Of a stretch of 64,000 nucleotides of DNA, positions 26,372-34,749 are shown piece after piece. Origin of the DNA: Hyphomonadaceae bacterium (GTDB lineage: Bacteria; Pseudomonadota; Alphaproteobacteria; Caulobacterales; Hyphomonadaceae); contig JANQQC010000011.1 of NCBI GenBank assembly GCA_028285145.1, positions 39,591 through 103,590 on the forward strand. Direction: 5' to 3'. Under the pieces are notes generated by a model, which did not search any database, was not told where the DNA came from, and saw nothing but the letters and a program-made list of their open reading frames with translations. Each line of letters opens with the position of its first letter. The stretch's first letter is position 1. The translations under genes were made by a program, and so were the position numbers.

Positions 26372-28078
26372 GTGGACGAAGTACGCGTAATGTTTCAAGG
26401 GGGTGGAGCTCGCCTAGCTGTCCTTATCGCAGCGGCGGAGGCCCTCGAAGACTTAGAAAGCACGTGGGACGAATTAAAGATCGTACAGGCTGCTGGAGTA
26501 TCCGCCGGCTCCATCGCCGCCGCTGCTTTGGCAGCCCCGGAACCAGTTTCAACGATACGGAAAAGACTAGCAGACGCCGGAGGAGATTTCCTTGCTTCAG
26601 AAGGAAAACGCCTAAACAGTCTCATCGATAAACAGCCGGGTTGGGACTTAAATACAGCAAAAACGTTTCACAGAGCGATCAACGGTCAATCACTTCTAAC
26701 AAACGCCTCTCTCAGAAAAGCGTTAAAACAATCATTTAGCGATGAAACTGAACAAAGAACTCTAAATGTTCGTGACGATATTGATCTCACTGTGTTCGTT
26801 TCGAACTTGCGTTCCGGAGAGTCTGTCCCTTTTAGCTCCGAGGATAAAAATCCGCGCGGTCTAATTGATGCTCTCCATAAATCAGCTGCACTTCCCTTCG
26901 TGTTTTCCACTTTCTCTTCAGGAATAGAGACGGATGGTGGCGTCACAGGAAATCTCCCCTTAGGTTACTTTATTGACGACGCTGATCGCGATGCCAAGAT
27001 ATTGGCATTCGACTTTCAGGCGGAACCGACAGAGTTTGAAAACGCAATTGGTTACGCTAGGGCATTGCTGGCTAGCGCGATGAATGCAAGCGTCAGAGAG
27101 GCTGTATCGCGTGTTCGCAAATATGGTGGCACAACATGCACACTTCCCGATGCTGGCCTGTCCACTTTTGCGTTTGAAGACGCCATCAGTCTCGTTTGTG
27201 ACGAAGCAAGGTACGATCTCTTAGTGAGAAACATAAGGAGCTCAATATCAGAGAGCCTAACGGAGCTTTTTTGTGCTCCGAGTGTAACTCAGACATCTCA
27301 GCTCGCATTTAACAATAGCACCTTAAACAAGGCTCATTCTTCTTTAATTAAAAATTTTCCATACTCAAAACCCAAGACGGTTCAGGCCCAAGTGTTGAGA
27401 AACGCTCGTGAATATGATTACACTAATTCCGTCAACAGCGATAAAATACATATCGCAAACTGGTATAAGGCCGAAAGTGATCGAGGACTAAAAGCAATAC
27501 TTCTGGGCTTACCTTTCGGCCCGACCCTTTTGCCATTAATGAACATAAGCGTGAGAGACGCCAATCAAACATCTATCGATATAGATTTTGAGATAGTTTC
27601 AATACCGCACAGCAGTGGTCGAGATCATCGACGTGCACTTATTTTTTTGAGAGATTTGGTCGAAACCGAGCAAACACCTTTGGTTGTCACGACAAGTTTT
27701 GAGTTTCCGGCGTTTACGCACTTGCGATCCACGGGCTTCGAGGGCAGTTGCAGTACGATGGTTGCGTCAGGATCAACAAATAAATCGTGGATAGTGGTCG
27801 CTCCACCAGCAGCAAATTTCGAGGTGAAGGACATCATTGATCCAGATGTTCGCGTCGAAGCGATGGACTGTGGATACGCCGTAGATGCGCTCGCTCGCCG
27901 TTGGTCGGCGGGTACCAGTCTAGACAGCACAAGCAGTCAGCAGGTTTTTGCCGAAAGCTTTACGGAGAACCTAGTCCCTGAAACGAAGTACTACGGATGG
28001 TCCGTGCACAAGTACAAAGAGGGAACAAGTTGTGGCTTTATATTGAGAGATATTGATTTTGTTCCTAAGTCAATATAA
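26372..28078 (+). CDS. Patatin-like phospholipase with unknown C-terminal domain
   Basis: Serine acyl hydrolase, predicted to cleave membrane phospholipids. The 568 residues start with GTG. The patatin domain is residues about 1-250: oxyanion motif GGGAR (10-14), nucleophile elbow GVSAG (Ser44), LHKSAALPFVFSTF, and Asp188-Gly-Gly completing the Ser/Asp dyad. Residues about 300-568 form a second region with no recognisable motif. There is no signal peptide. Composition is strikingly different from the chromosome (19 of 60 bases at 27301-27360 are G or C), so recent transfer is likely. Patatins serve as abortive-infection effectors in some antiphage systems, but no cyclase, sensor or integrase gene is adjacent; a defence role is inference. 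Confidence 0.88.
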   Translation: MDEVRVMFQGGGARLAVLIAAAEALEDLESTWDELKIVQAAGVSAGSIAAAALAAPEPVSTIRKRLADAGGDFLASEGKRLNSLIDKQPGWDLNTAKTFHRAINGQSLLTNASLRKALKQSFSDETEQRTLNVRDDIDLTVFVSNLRSGESVPFSSEDKNPRGLIDALHKSAALPFVFSTFSSGIETDGGVTGNLPLGYFIDDADRDAKILAFDFQAEPTEFENAIGYARALLASAMNASVREAVSRVRKYGGTTCTLPDAGLSTFAFEDAISLVCDEARYDLLVRNIRSSISESLTELFCAPSVTQTSQLAFNNSTLNKAHSSLIKNFPYSKPKTVQAQVLRNAREYDYTNSVNSDKIHIANWYKAESDRGLKAILLGLPFGPTLLPLMNISVRDANQTSIDIDFEIVSIPHSSGRDHRRALIFLRDLVETEQTPLVVTTSFEFPAFTHLRSTGFEGSCSTMVASGSTNKSWIVVAPPAANFEVKDIIDPDVRVEAMDCGYAVDALARRWSAGTSLDSTSSQQVFAESFTENLVPETKYYGWSVHKYKEGTSCGFILRDIDFVPKSI

Positions 28079-28318
28079 TTATATACTCAGGTTGGCAGGG
28101 ATACATCAATCATGATGTCTTATTTATTTTGTAAATTATTAGTTAATGTTGATGAGGAGGAGTGCTAAGTGGCTTTGGCCCTTGCCTGCGACAATTGATT
28201 CAGATTGATTACTCGAACGGCGTTACTCACGGTCCTTATTTAGCATGAGCGTGGCAAAGACAAGCAATGCGCAGGCGTAGCGGCCGGGGCGTCAACCCCG
28301 AGCAGCCGCGAGCAGAAA
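28079..28318. other. Intergenic junction, AT-rich to GC-rich
   Basis: The first half continues the AT-rich composition of the patatin gene and the second half returns to chromosomal GC. A hairpin CGGGG-CGTCAA-CCCCG lies near 28286-28301. No gene, integrase or clear attachment-site repeat is seen. This is the right edge of the transferred-looking segment. Confidence 0.5.
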
Positions 28319-29368
28319 CTATAAAGGCCCATCTGTCGCCGAGCCGACCGGCTCGGGCGGGCGCACAATCGAGGACACCATGGGCGTGAAGTCGGCCCAG
28401 TCGATGTCCTGCAGTTCGAAGGCCCAGCCTTCGGTCTTGGAGTTGATCGTTTCTGCGCGGCGCGCGCCCTCCCCGGCTTCGACGGCGCGCAGGGTGACGA
28501 ACAGGCCGTCGGGTTCGCGATAGGCGATGATGGAGACCTCAAGCCCGTCAAAGGTCTCCGTGATGTGGGTGGCGACCGGCGGCGAGGTCAGCGTGTCGGC
28601 GGGGCGCGCATCGAGCGGGGCGAAGCGGGCGAGCGCCAGCGCCGGGCGGGCGGCCGACAGCCGGCTGACAAGAGGGCGATTGGTGTCTGGCGGGCCGGGG
28701 CGAAAGTCCTGCGGCTGCTGGCCGGGCGCGCGGCGCAGATAGATCGTCTCGCGGGTCAGGTCGGTGATGCGCACGGCGCGAATCGCATCGGCCTGCACGT
28801 CCAGCACGTCGAAGTCGAGCCAGGCATCGCGCGTATAGAGCGGCGGCAGGTCTCCGGTGAGGCGATAGGCGATCTGATCCTCTGGCAGGCGGCCATAAAC
28901 CCGCCCCGCCTTGCGTCCGGCGATCAGGGAGAAGACCGGCTCGCCGCTGCCATCGACGATCTCGATCAGCGCGCCGGTGCCGCCGCTGTCCGGATCACCA
29001 AGGCCGATGCGGTCGAACTTTTCGGGATCGCGTGTGCGGGACTCTTCCCATTGCAGCGTGGCGAGCCCTTCAGCGAGCGCAGCCAGGCGATCTGCGCGGA
29101 TGGGATAGCCGCCCGCCTCAAGCATGGTCCAGCCGGTGTCGCTGGAGGCGAGGGTGTAGCTGGTATCGGCGAGGCGCACGCGGATGCGGCGGATGTCGGC
29201 GCTCTGCTGGGCAAACCCGGGGAAGACGAACTGGCCCGCCCGGTCCGGCGCGCTTCTGGCTGGGCCGTCAATCAGGGCCGCGATGGCGAGCAACAGGAGC
29301 AGCGCCCCGGCAATGCCGGCCAGAACGAAGACGATACGCTTGCGCGCCTGATCATGCGCCGCGCTCAT
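28319..29368 (-). CDS. DUF4340 domain protein, Gld-type ABC operon
   Basis: A 349-residue protein with one N-terminal membrane helix (about 11-30) and a large periplasmic part of the DUF4340 type (DIRRIRVRLADTSYTLASSDTGW, YGRLPEDQIAYRLTGDLPPLYTRDAWLDFDVL). The start overlaps the GldG stop by 4 bases. DUF4340 proteins commonly end gldA-gldF-gldG operons outside Bacteroidetes, and the molecular role is unknown. It is the last gene of a five-gene minus-strand run. Confidence 0.88.
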   Translation of the reverse strand: MSAAHDQARKRIVFVLAGIAGALLLLLAIAALIDGPARSAPDRAGQFVFPGFAQQSADIRRIRVRLADTSYTLASSDTGWTMLEAGGYPIRADRLAALAEGLATLQWEESRTRDPEKFDRIGLGDPDSGGTGALIEIVDGSGEPVFSLIAGRKAGRVYGRLPEDQIAYRLTGDLPPLYTRDAWLDFDVLDVQADAIRAVRITDLTRETIYLRRAPGQQPQDFRPGPPDTNRPLVSRLSAARPALALARFAPLDARPADTLTSPPVATHITETFDGLEVSIIAYREPDGLFVTLRAVEAGEGARRAETINSKTEGWAFELQDIDWADFTPMVSSIVRPPEPVGSATDGPL

Positions 29369-31248
29369 CCGCGTCCCCTCCGACGGAACCAGACGAACAG
29401 GCCAATCAGCGCGACCAGCAGCGGCGGGCCCCAGATATTGAGAGCTTTCAGCGCGCCTTCCAGCTGATCGATGTCCTTGCGATAATCGCGCTCAATCGCC
29501 CGGAGGCGCTCGCGGGTGTCGACAATGTTGCGGCGCAGGCTGGCCAGCTCCGCCTGCTCCTCCGGGGTGAGATCGGCTTCAAGATCGCCGGCATAAAAGC
29601 CATCGGTGGAGCCGATCTCCTGAAGCTCGTTGAGGCGGTCCTGATTGGCGCGAAGCCGCGCTTCCAGCCGCGCCTGCTCGTCGAAATACCGCGCCTCAGC
29701 GGCGGCGCGCATATCATCGACGCGAGTCATCGGCCGGGCCGAAGGCGCTCTCGCCCGCAGGCTCAGCAGCTCCGCATCGCCGGCAAGGCCATCCAGCGCG
29801 TTGAGCACGAAGGCGGCATTATCGGCGATCGCGCCCGACCCACTCGGATCGACATAGAAACCATCATCCAGCAGATCGACATCGGCCACGAGAATGATCT
29901 CAGCGGGAACCACGCTCTCTGCGAGCGGCTCAAGCTCTTCGCCTGCCGCCGCGATCACGATCTCCGCAAGCGCCGGATCATCGGGCAACTCCAGCGGCGG
30001 CGGGCCGCCCGGAAACGCCGACTCAAGATTGCCGGTCAGCCGCGCGGCCAGCACGAGCGGACGATCCAGAGCCTCATAGGCGGCCACAACCTCGGCCGGT
30101 GCCATATCAAGCGCGGCCTGCTGGGCATCGATCAGCGATGGGGACTCGCTGGTGCTGATGAGCGGGGTGAAGGCGAGGACATCGCCAATGGCTTCAAGGG
30201 CCCCCGGCGCGCCAAAGTGAACGGCGCGGCCAAGCTCAGCGGTGGCAAGATCGGTTTCGCTCATTTGCGTTGGCGGTGCAGCGATAAAGAGCGGTTGCCC
30301 GATCACCGTGGTGCGCCCGCCGCCGTCATCGACCTCTACCGGCAAGGCGCTGGCCACATCGGCGACCGCCTCTGCCGTCAGCTCAACCCCCCAGGCCTCT
30401 GCCAGTCTGCCAAGGCCGGAGCGGGCTGCGGTCGGATCAGGCCTGAACAGGCTGCCAAGTCCGACCGATTTCGCCGAAGGGTCAATGAAGGCGATGAGCC
30501 GCCCTTCTCTCAGGACGAACTGATCAATCAGCCAGGACTGACGATCTGTCAGGCTTGGCGGATGGGCGAGCAGCAGCACATCCACCTCTTCAGGGATGGT
30601 GACGAAATCTTCGGGCAGGCGCTCAATGCGGAAAGATTTCGCCATTTCGCGCAGCACGAAATAGCCCCGGTCGCGCCCATCGCCCTCCATGCCATCGAGC
30701 GTCGTCAGGACACCAATCGTAGCGGGCTCGGGATTATCGAGCCGGCTGATGAGCCGGGTGAGGCTGTATTCGAGCGCGTTCTCACGGTCGGGCGACAGGA
30801 ACGGGATCACCGCTTCATCGTCGACAGCGTTACGGCCGATCACGCCGAAATAGAGCGGGTCGCCACCGCCTGTATCAAGCGCGGTAATGCCCGCCGCGAG
30901 AGCTTCGTCTTCGGCTTCGGAGAACGGCGTCGGATCGATTTCGCGGATGATCAGGCGACGCTCGCCCGCCACCCCGCCATACGCCGCCAGCAATTCGCGC
31001 ACGCGGGCGGCATAAGCGCGAACAGTGGGAAACTCCTGCCCGACACTGCGGGAATAGACGAGCGTAACCTCCACAGGCTCGACCAGATCCCGCAGTACGG
31101 ACTCAGTCCCATCCGACAGTGTGTAGAGACTGTTTTCGGTGAAGTCGGCGCGAACCCCCGCAAGGCGAGGCTGGAGCAACAGCATGGTCAGCGCGAAAAC
31201 CAGAATGCCAAGCCCGGAGGCGGTTATGAGAAACGTGCGCCGCTCCAT
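29365..31248 (-). CDS. GldG-family ABC transporter auxiliary protein
   Basis: A 627-residue membrane-anchored periplasmic component of an ABC export system. There is an N-terminal helix (about 5-25) and then the IFT52/GldG-like domain (DFTENSLYTLSDGTESVLRDL, FIDPSAKSVGLGS). A coiled coil covers about residues 510-600, and a C-terminal helix (LLVALIGLFVWFRRR) ends the protein. The start at 31248 follows the permease stop by one base (TGAGATG); upstream in-frame codons overlap the permease gene and are excluded. Confidence 0.9.
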   Translation of the reverse strand: MERRTFLITASGLGILVFALTMLLLQPRLAGVRADFTENSLYTLSDGTESVLRDLVEPVEVTLVYSRSVGQEFPTVRAYAARVRELLAAYGGVAGERRLIIREIDPTPFSEAEDEALAAGITALDTGGGDPLYFGVIGRNAVDDEAVIPFLSPDRENALEYSLTRLISRLDNPEPATIGVLTTLDGMEGDGRDRGYFVLREMAKSFRIERLPEDFVTIPEEVDVLLLAHPPSLTDRQSWLIDQFVLREGRLIAFIDPSAKSVGLGSLFRPDPTAARSGLGRLAEAWGVELTAEAVADVASALPVEVDDGGGRTTVIGQPLFIAAPPTQMSETDLATAELGRAVHFGAPGALEAIGDVLAFTPLISTSESPSLIDAQQAALDMAPAEVVAAYEALDRPLVLAARLTGNLESAFPGGPPPLELPDDPALAEIVIAAAGEELEPLAESVVPAEIILVADVDLLDDGFYVDPSGSGAIADNAAFVLNALDGLAGDAELLSLRARAPSARPMTRVDDMRAAAEARYFDEQARLEARLRANQDRLNELQEIGSTDGFYAGDLEADLTPEEQAELASLRRNIVDTRERLRAIERDYRKDIDQLEGALKALNIWGPPLLVALIGLFVWFRRRGRG

Positions 31249-31249
31249 C

Positions 31250-32005
31250 TCAGCCGAGCCTCTTCCGCGTCGCCCACAAACCGTTGAGGCAGGCAAACAG
31301 GGCGATAACACCGACAAAGAAAACGACCGCGCGCAATTCTAGAACGCCGCGCTGGGCACCTTCGAAATGCGTCAGGAACGAAAAGCGCGCGACCGCTTCG
31401 GCCATGCCCGTGCCGGCAACATCCGCCACCCCGGAAAGCACAAGCGGCCAACCTGCCACCGTGAACAGGAACGCCACGACAACGCTCAGAACGAAGGCGG
31501 TGACCTGGCTTGACGTCAGCGAGGAAATCGCCGCGCCGATAGAGATGTACGCGCCGGCCATAAGCAGGCTCATGAAATAGGTGAGCGCGATCGCGGCATT
31601 ATCCGGCGACCCGAGCGCATTGACGGTGATCCACATCGGCAGGGTAAAGGCAAGCGCTACCGCGGCGACGGTCCACGCCGCAAAGAATTTGCCCAGCACA
31701 AGCCCCGGCATCCGAACCGGCAGGGACAGAAGGAGTTCATCGGTGCCCCCTGCTCGCTCGTCGGCCCAGAGGCGCATGGCGAGGGCTGGCAGGAACACCA
31801 TGTAGAGCCAGGGGTGCCACGCAAAGAACGGCGCAAGGTCAGCCGATCCCGTCTCGAAGAACCCGGCCATCTCCCACGTGAAGAGGCCAATGGCGAGCAG
31901 GAAAACGATAATGAAGACATAGGCGATGGGTGCGCCGAAGTACGCACCGATCTCGCGGGCATACGTCGCCCGGAATCCGCGCAGGGCTTCTGCAAGGCTG
32001 CTCAC
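31250..32005 (-). CDS. ABC transporter permease (GldF-like)
   Basis: A 251-residue permease of the ABC-2 type with six membrane helices. The family-typical loop FFAWHPWLYMVFLPALAMRLWADERAGGTDELL is present after helix 2. It overlaps the ATPase gene by 4 bases and is followed by the GldG gene, giving the order ATPase, permease, GldG, DUF4340. In gliding Bacteroidetes the homologues act in motility; here the likely role is envelope export, with an unknown cargo. Confidence 0.92.
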   Translation of the reverse strand: MSSLAEALRGFRATYAREIGAYFGAPIAYVFIIVFLLAIGLFTWEMAGFFETGSADLAPFFAWHPWLYMVFLPALAMRLWADERAGGTDELLLSLPVRMPGLVLGKFFAAWTVAAVALAFTLPMWITVNALGSPDNAAIALTYFMSLLMAGAYISIGAAISSLTSSQVTAFVLSVVVAFLFTVAGWPLVLSGVADVAGTGMAEAVARFSFLTHFEGAQRGVLELRAVVFFVGVIALFACLNGLWATRKRLG

Positions 32006-32736
32006 GCGGCGGCCTCAACACTCTGGTCGGTCAGATCCCGGAACGCGGCTTCCAGACCACCACCATCCGTCGCCAACGCGGCGAGCCCTTCAGGGGTCTC
32101 ATCGGCAATCATGCGCCCCTGATCGACAACAATGGCGCGGGAGCACATGGCCGGAACTTCTTCCAGCGTGTGCGTGGAGATGACGATGGCCTTCTGCGGA
32201 GCCATTCGGGCAATCAGGGCGCGGACAGCCCGCTTCTGATTCGGGTCGAGTCCATCTGTCGGCTCGTCGAGGATTAGCACCGGCGGATCGTGGATCAGCG
32301 CCGCGGCGAGACCCACCCGGCGCCGGTAACCCTTAGACAGCGACCGGATCGTTTGCGAGGACACAGAATGGATTCGGGCATCAGCCGTCACACGGTCAAC
32401 CGCACCCCCAAGCGCCGACTTCTCCATGCCACGCGCGGAGCCGACAAAACGCAGAAACTCTGGCGGCGTCATGTCGAGATAAAGCGGCGCGCCCTCGGGC
32501 AGATAGCCGAGGCTTGCCTGCGCGTCGCGGCGGTTAGAAACAATCGAGTGCCCGTCCAGCAGCACATCGCCTTCATCGGGCTCGAGCACCCCGGCGATCA
32601 TGCGCATGCTGGTCGACTTGCCGGCACCGTTCGGCCCGAGAAAGCCAACCACTTCGCCCTTGGCGACAGAGAAGGTGATCTTATCGACCGCCGTCTTCGA
32701 ACCGAACCGACGTGTCAGGCCTTTAATGTCGAGCAT
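32002..32736 (-). CDS. ABC transporter ATP-binding protein (GldA-like)
   Basis: A 244-residue ATPase. Walker A is GPNGAGKST (34-42), the signature region is RSLSKGYRRRVGLA, Walker B is VLILDEPTDGLDP and the switch is STHTLEE. The signature reads LSKGY rather than LSGGQ, the usual variant in ABC-2 export ATPases. The start is set at MLDIKGLTRRFG (32736); an in-frame ATG 14 codons upstream is less plausible. It energises the downstream permease. Confidence 0.93.
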   Translation of the reverse strand: MLDIKGLTRRFGSKTAVDKITFSVAKGEVVGFLGPNGAGKSTSMRMIAGVLEPDEGDVLLDGHSIVSNRRDAQASLGYLPEGAPLYLDMTPPEFLRFVGSARGMEKSALGGAVDRVTADARIHSVSSQTIRSLSKGYRRRVGLAAALIHDPPVLILDEPTDGLDPNQKRAVRALIARMAPQKAIVISTHTLEEVPAMCSRAIVVDQGRMIADETPEGLAALATDGGGLEAAFRDLTDQSVEAAA

Positions 32737-32793
32737 GGGCTTGAAATACCGGGCTTTGTTCGCGGTGGCCAGAGGCACCGCCGCAGCCCAACA

Positions 32794-33543
32794 TTAAAAA
32801 CGGGCTATGTCTTTCAGCAATGCCTCAGCCGCCGCTTCGACCAGCTTGCGTCCGTCCTCGACATTGGACTGGGTCGGGTCTGACCCGATGCGGCCATCTG
32901 GGAAGTCAGCCCGATACTGAACCGCGTCTCCGATCCGGCCCACAGGCGCGATCTTCGGCGACATCTCGACATCAGATTTCTGATGATCGGGATAGGCATA
33001 ATAGGTGACAGAGACTTCCGACGCTGTTGCATGCATGCCGTGGCCGGTTGGGTAGAGCTGTTTGTAGAGCGTCTCGACGGACTTGTAGTCCCACCAGTTC
33101 ACACGCCGAAGCGTCAGGCCCGGCCGGTTGTCCTCGCCGCGCGGATCAAAGCTGCGCTGGGCATGAATCTCCGAGAAGGCGGCCTCAATGGTCGCAATGT
33201 TTCCGCCATGGCCGTTGAACCAGTAGAACTTCTCGAAGCCGTGACGCACCAGCGAATTGGTCCAGTCCAGCATGGACGCAATCATGGTCGACGGGCGAAG
33301 CGTGATAGAGCCCGGAAAGCCGAGATGGTGCTGAGCGCAACCGACATTGAACGTCGGGGCGACGAGAATGTCGTCCGGCGCGCTCTTCTCCGCGTGATTG
33401 GCAATGATCTCCGGGCAAAGTGCATCAGTGCCGATGAAGCCATTCGGCCCGTGTTGCTCCATGGAGCCAATTGGGATGACGATGGCCTTCGACTGCTCAA
33501 GGCGTGTAGCGATCTCTGGCCAGGTGGAGAGATGTAAAAGCAT
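32794..33543 (-). CDS. Creatininase-family amidohydrolase
   Basis: A 249-residue member of the creatininase family, metal-dependent enzymes that open lactam or formamide bonds. Metal-site elements are Glu29-Gln-His31 (GSMEQHGP), Asp40 and NGHGGN (110-115, His112), plus GMHATASEVSV later. It is 57 bases upstream of the GldA-like gene and likely heads the same transcript. Sequence alone does not separate creatininase, MftE-like peptidase and FAPy-deformylase branches; no mycofactocin genes are nearby. Confidence 0.9.
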   Translation of the reverse strand: MLLHLSTWPEIATRLEQSKAIVIPIGSMEQHGPNGFIGTDALCPEIIANHAEKSAPDDILVAPTFNVGCAQHHLGFPGSITLRPSTMIASMLDWTNSLVRHGFEKFYWFNGHGGNIATIEAAFSEIHAQRSFDPRGEDNRPGLTLRRVNWWDYKSVETLYKQLYPTGHGMHATASEVSVTYYAYPDHQKSDVEMSPKIAPVGRIGDAVQYRADFPDGRIGSDPTQSNVEDGRKLVEAAAEALLKDIARF

Positions 33544-33605
33544 GATCGACCCCTAAACGCGGAGGAGCAGCTTTAGCAAGCGGTCGTCTGGAAAGAAGAG
33601 AGAGG

Positions 33606-33693
33606 GTGTCGGGCAGCAGATGGAACAGGTGCCCCAGGGGGCTGGGGGGGCTGATGGGTCTGGGATACCTGCAAAAGCTCCACCGCCCGACAC
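33606..33693. other. Nested inverted repeat, possible small structured RNA
   Basis: GTGTCGGGC (33606-33614) pairs perfectly with GCCCGACAC (33685-33693). Inside, CAGGT (33626-33630) pairs with ACCTG (33667-33671), and CCCCAG/CTGGGG (33632-33647) closes a G4 loop. The three coaxial stems make a rod of about 88 bases in the 278-base gap between the creatininase and DUF2794 genes. No T-tract follows on either strand, so it is not a simple terminator. Confidence 0.4.
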
Positions 33694-33821
33694 AAACAAC
33701 CTCGACTCACGTCAAGGCCGCAATGAGAACGTAATACGGCCATTCTGCGGCGGCTACTTAAGTCGTTGTAATGGGTTAACAGGGCTTGCCGGACGGTTCG
33801 CTTCGCGCTCAAATCATCGCG

Positions 33822-34160
33822 ATGGCGAAGATAAATGTGTTGCATCCGGAGCCCCGGACACAGGTGGTTGCTTTCCACCGGCTGGAGATGGGCCCAATCC
33901 TCGATGTGTATGGCCGTATGGTCGCAACCGGCGAAGCCCGGGACTATGCGATCGGCATGCATGAAGACCGAGCGATCTTCGCCATTTACCGGCGCACCGC
34001 CGAACAGCCGACCTGGCGGGTCGAGAAGATCCCGGCGCTGGCCCGCAAACAGGGGCAGTTCGTGGTTTATGGCTCCGCCGGGCAGATCCTGAAGCGTGGA
34101 AATGATCTGAAGACCGTCCTACGCGTCTTCGATCGCAAGCGCTTCATCGTTGTGGATTAG
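33822..34160 (+). CDS. DUF2794 family protein
   Basis: A 112-residue cytoplasmic protein of the DUF2794 family, found widely in alphaproteobacteria and of unknown function. Signature segments are VVAFHRLEMGPILDVYGRMV, RDYAIGMHEDRAIFAIYRRT and EKIPALARKQGQFVVYGSAG, followed by ILKRGNDLKTVLRVFDRK. The start is placed at MAKINVLHPEP (33822); the in-frame ATG at 33786 gives a non-conserved lead. It is monocistronic, 42 bases before the GNAT gene. Confidence 0.88.
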   Translation: MAKINVLHPEPRTQVVAFHRLEMGPILDVYGRMVATGEARDYAIGMHEDRAIFAIYRRTAEQPTWRVEKIPALARKQGQFVVYGSAGQILKRGNDLKTVLRVFDRKRFIVVD

Positions 34161-34202
34161 CTATCGGTTTCAAAGTTTCGGTTCGAGTGTTAGCCGAGTA
34201 CC

Positions 34203-34694
34203 GTGGACATTCGAGCAGAAACACCCGGCGACATTGAGACAATATACGCGCTGACCAAGGCCGCGTTTGAGCCGATGCCGTACAGCGACGGAACAGAACA
34301 GGATTGCGTCAACAAGCTTCGAGCCGATGGCGATCTAGAACTGTCGCTGGTCGCAATCGACCAGGGCCGTCTCGTCGGGCATGTCGCGTTTTCTCCTGTC
34401 TCGATCACGGGCGCGCCTCAGAGATGGTTGGGATTAGGACCCGTTTCCGTCTGGCCAGAGCTTCAGAAGACGGGCATCGGCAGCAGCCTGATCAAGACCG
34501 GCCTGGAAATGCTCAAATCAGATGGGGTTGCGGGGTGCGTATTGATTGGCGACCCGAACTACTATCGCCGGTTCGGATTTCTCGGTGATGGCAGCCTGTC
34601 TTACCGTGATCTCGCAGACGACGTGGTCCAATGGCTGTCATTCGACGGAACCAGGCCGAAGGGCGTGCTGACGTTCAGTCCCGGTCTGGAGTAA
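34203..34694 (+). CDS. GNAT-family N-acetyltransferase
   Basis: A 163-residue acyl-CoA-dependent acetyltransferase of the YhbS-like group. Features are the N-terminal IRAETPGDIETIYALTKAAF, the acetyl-CoA loop WPELQKTGIGSSLIKTGLEML (Q/R-x-x-G-x-G/S pattern as QKTGIGS) and GDPNYYRRFGF near residue 118. Translation starts at GTG. A strong terminator follows the stop. The substrate is unknown. Confidence 0.9.
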   Translation: MDIRAETPGDIETIYALTKAAFEPMPYSDGTEQDCVNKLRADGDLELSLVAIDQGRLVGHVAFSPVSITGAPQRWLGLGPVSVWPELQKTGIGSSLIKTGLEMLKSDGVAGCVLIGDPNYYRRFGFLGDGSLSYRDLADDVVQWLSFDGTRPKGVLTFSPGLE

Positions 34695-34697
34695 CAA

Positions 34698-34726
34698 AAA
34701 GCCCCGAGCCATAGGCCCGGGGCTTT
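34698..34726. terminator. Intrinsic terminator between convergent genes
   Basis: AAAGCCCCGAGCC-ATA-GGCCCGGGGCTTT forms a stem of about 13 bp with one mismatch, flanked by A and T runs. It terminates the GNAT transcript and, read on the other strand, the BAX-inhibitor gene. Confidence 0.85.
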
Positions 34727-34749
34727 CCTTGTTCGTCTGTCCAGGCGTG

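Noticed and set aside
29032..31287. Plus-strand 751-codon frame
   Set aside because: Lies opposite the GldG-like gene and its neighbour; composition typical of an antisense frame in GC-rich DNA, with no domain.
33606..33693. SRP (4.5S) RNA or 6S RNA
   Set aside because: The GGAA-type SRP apical motif is absent and the rod lacks the central open bubble expected of 6S RNA.
33620..33964. Plus-strand 114-codon frame
   Set aside because: Overlaps the inverted repeat and the DUF2794 gene in another frame; DUF2794 is the conserved reading.
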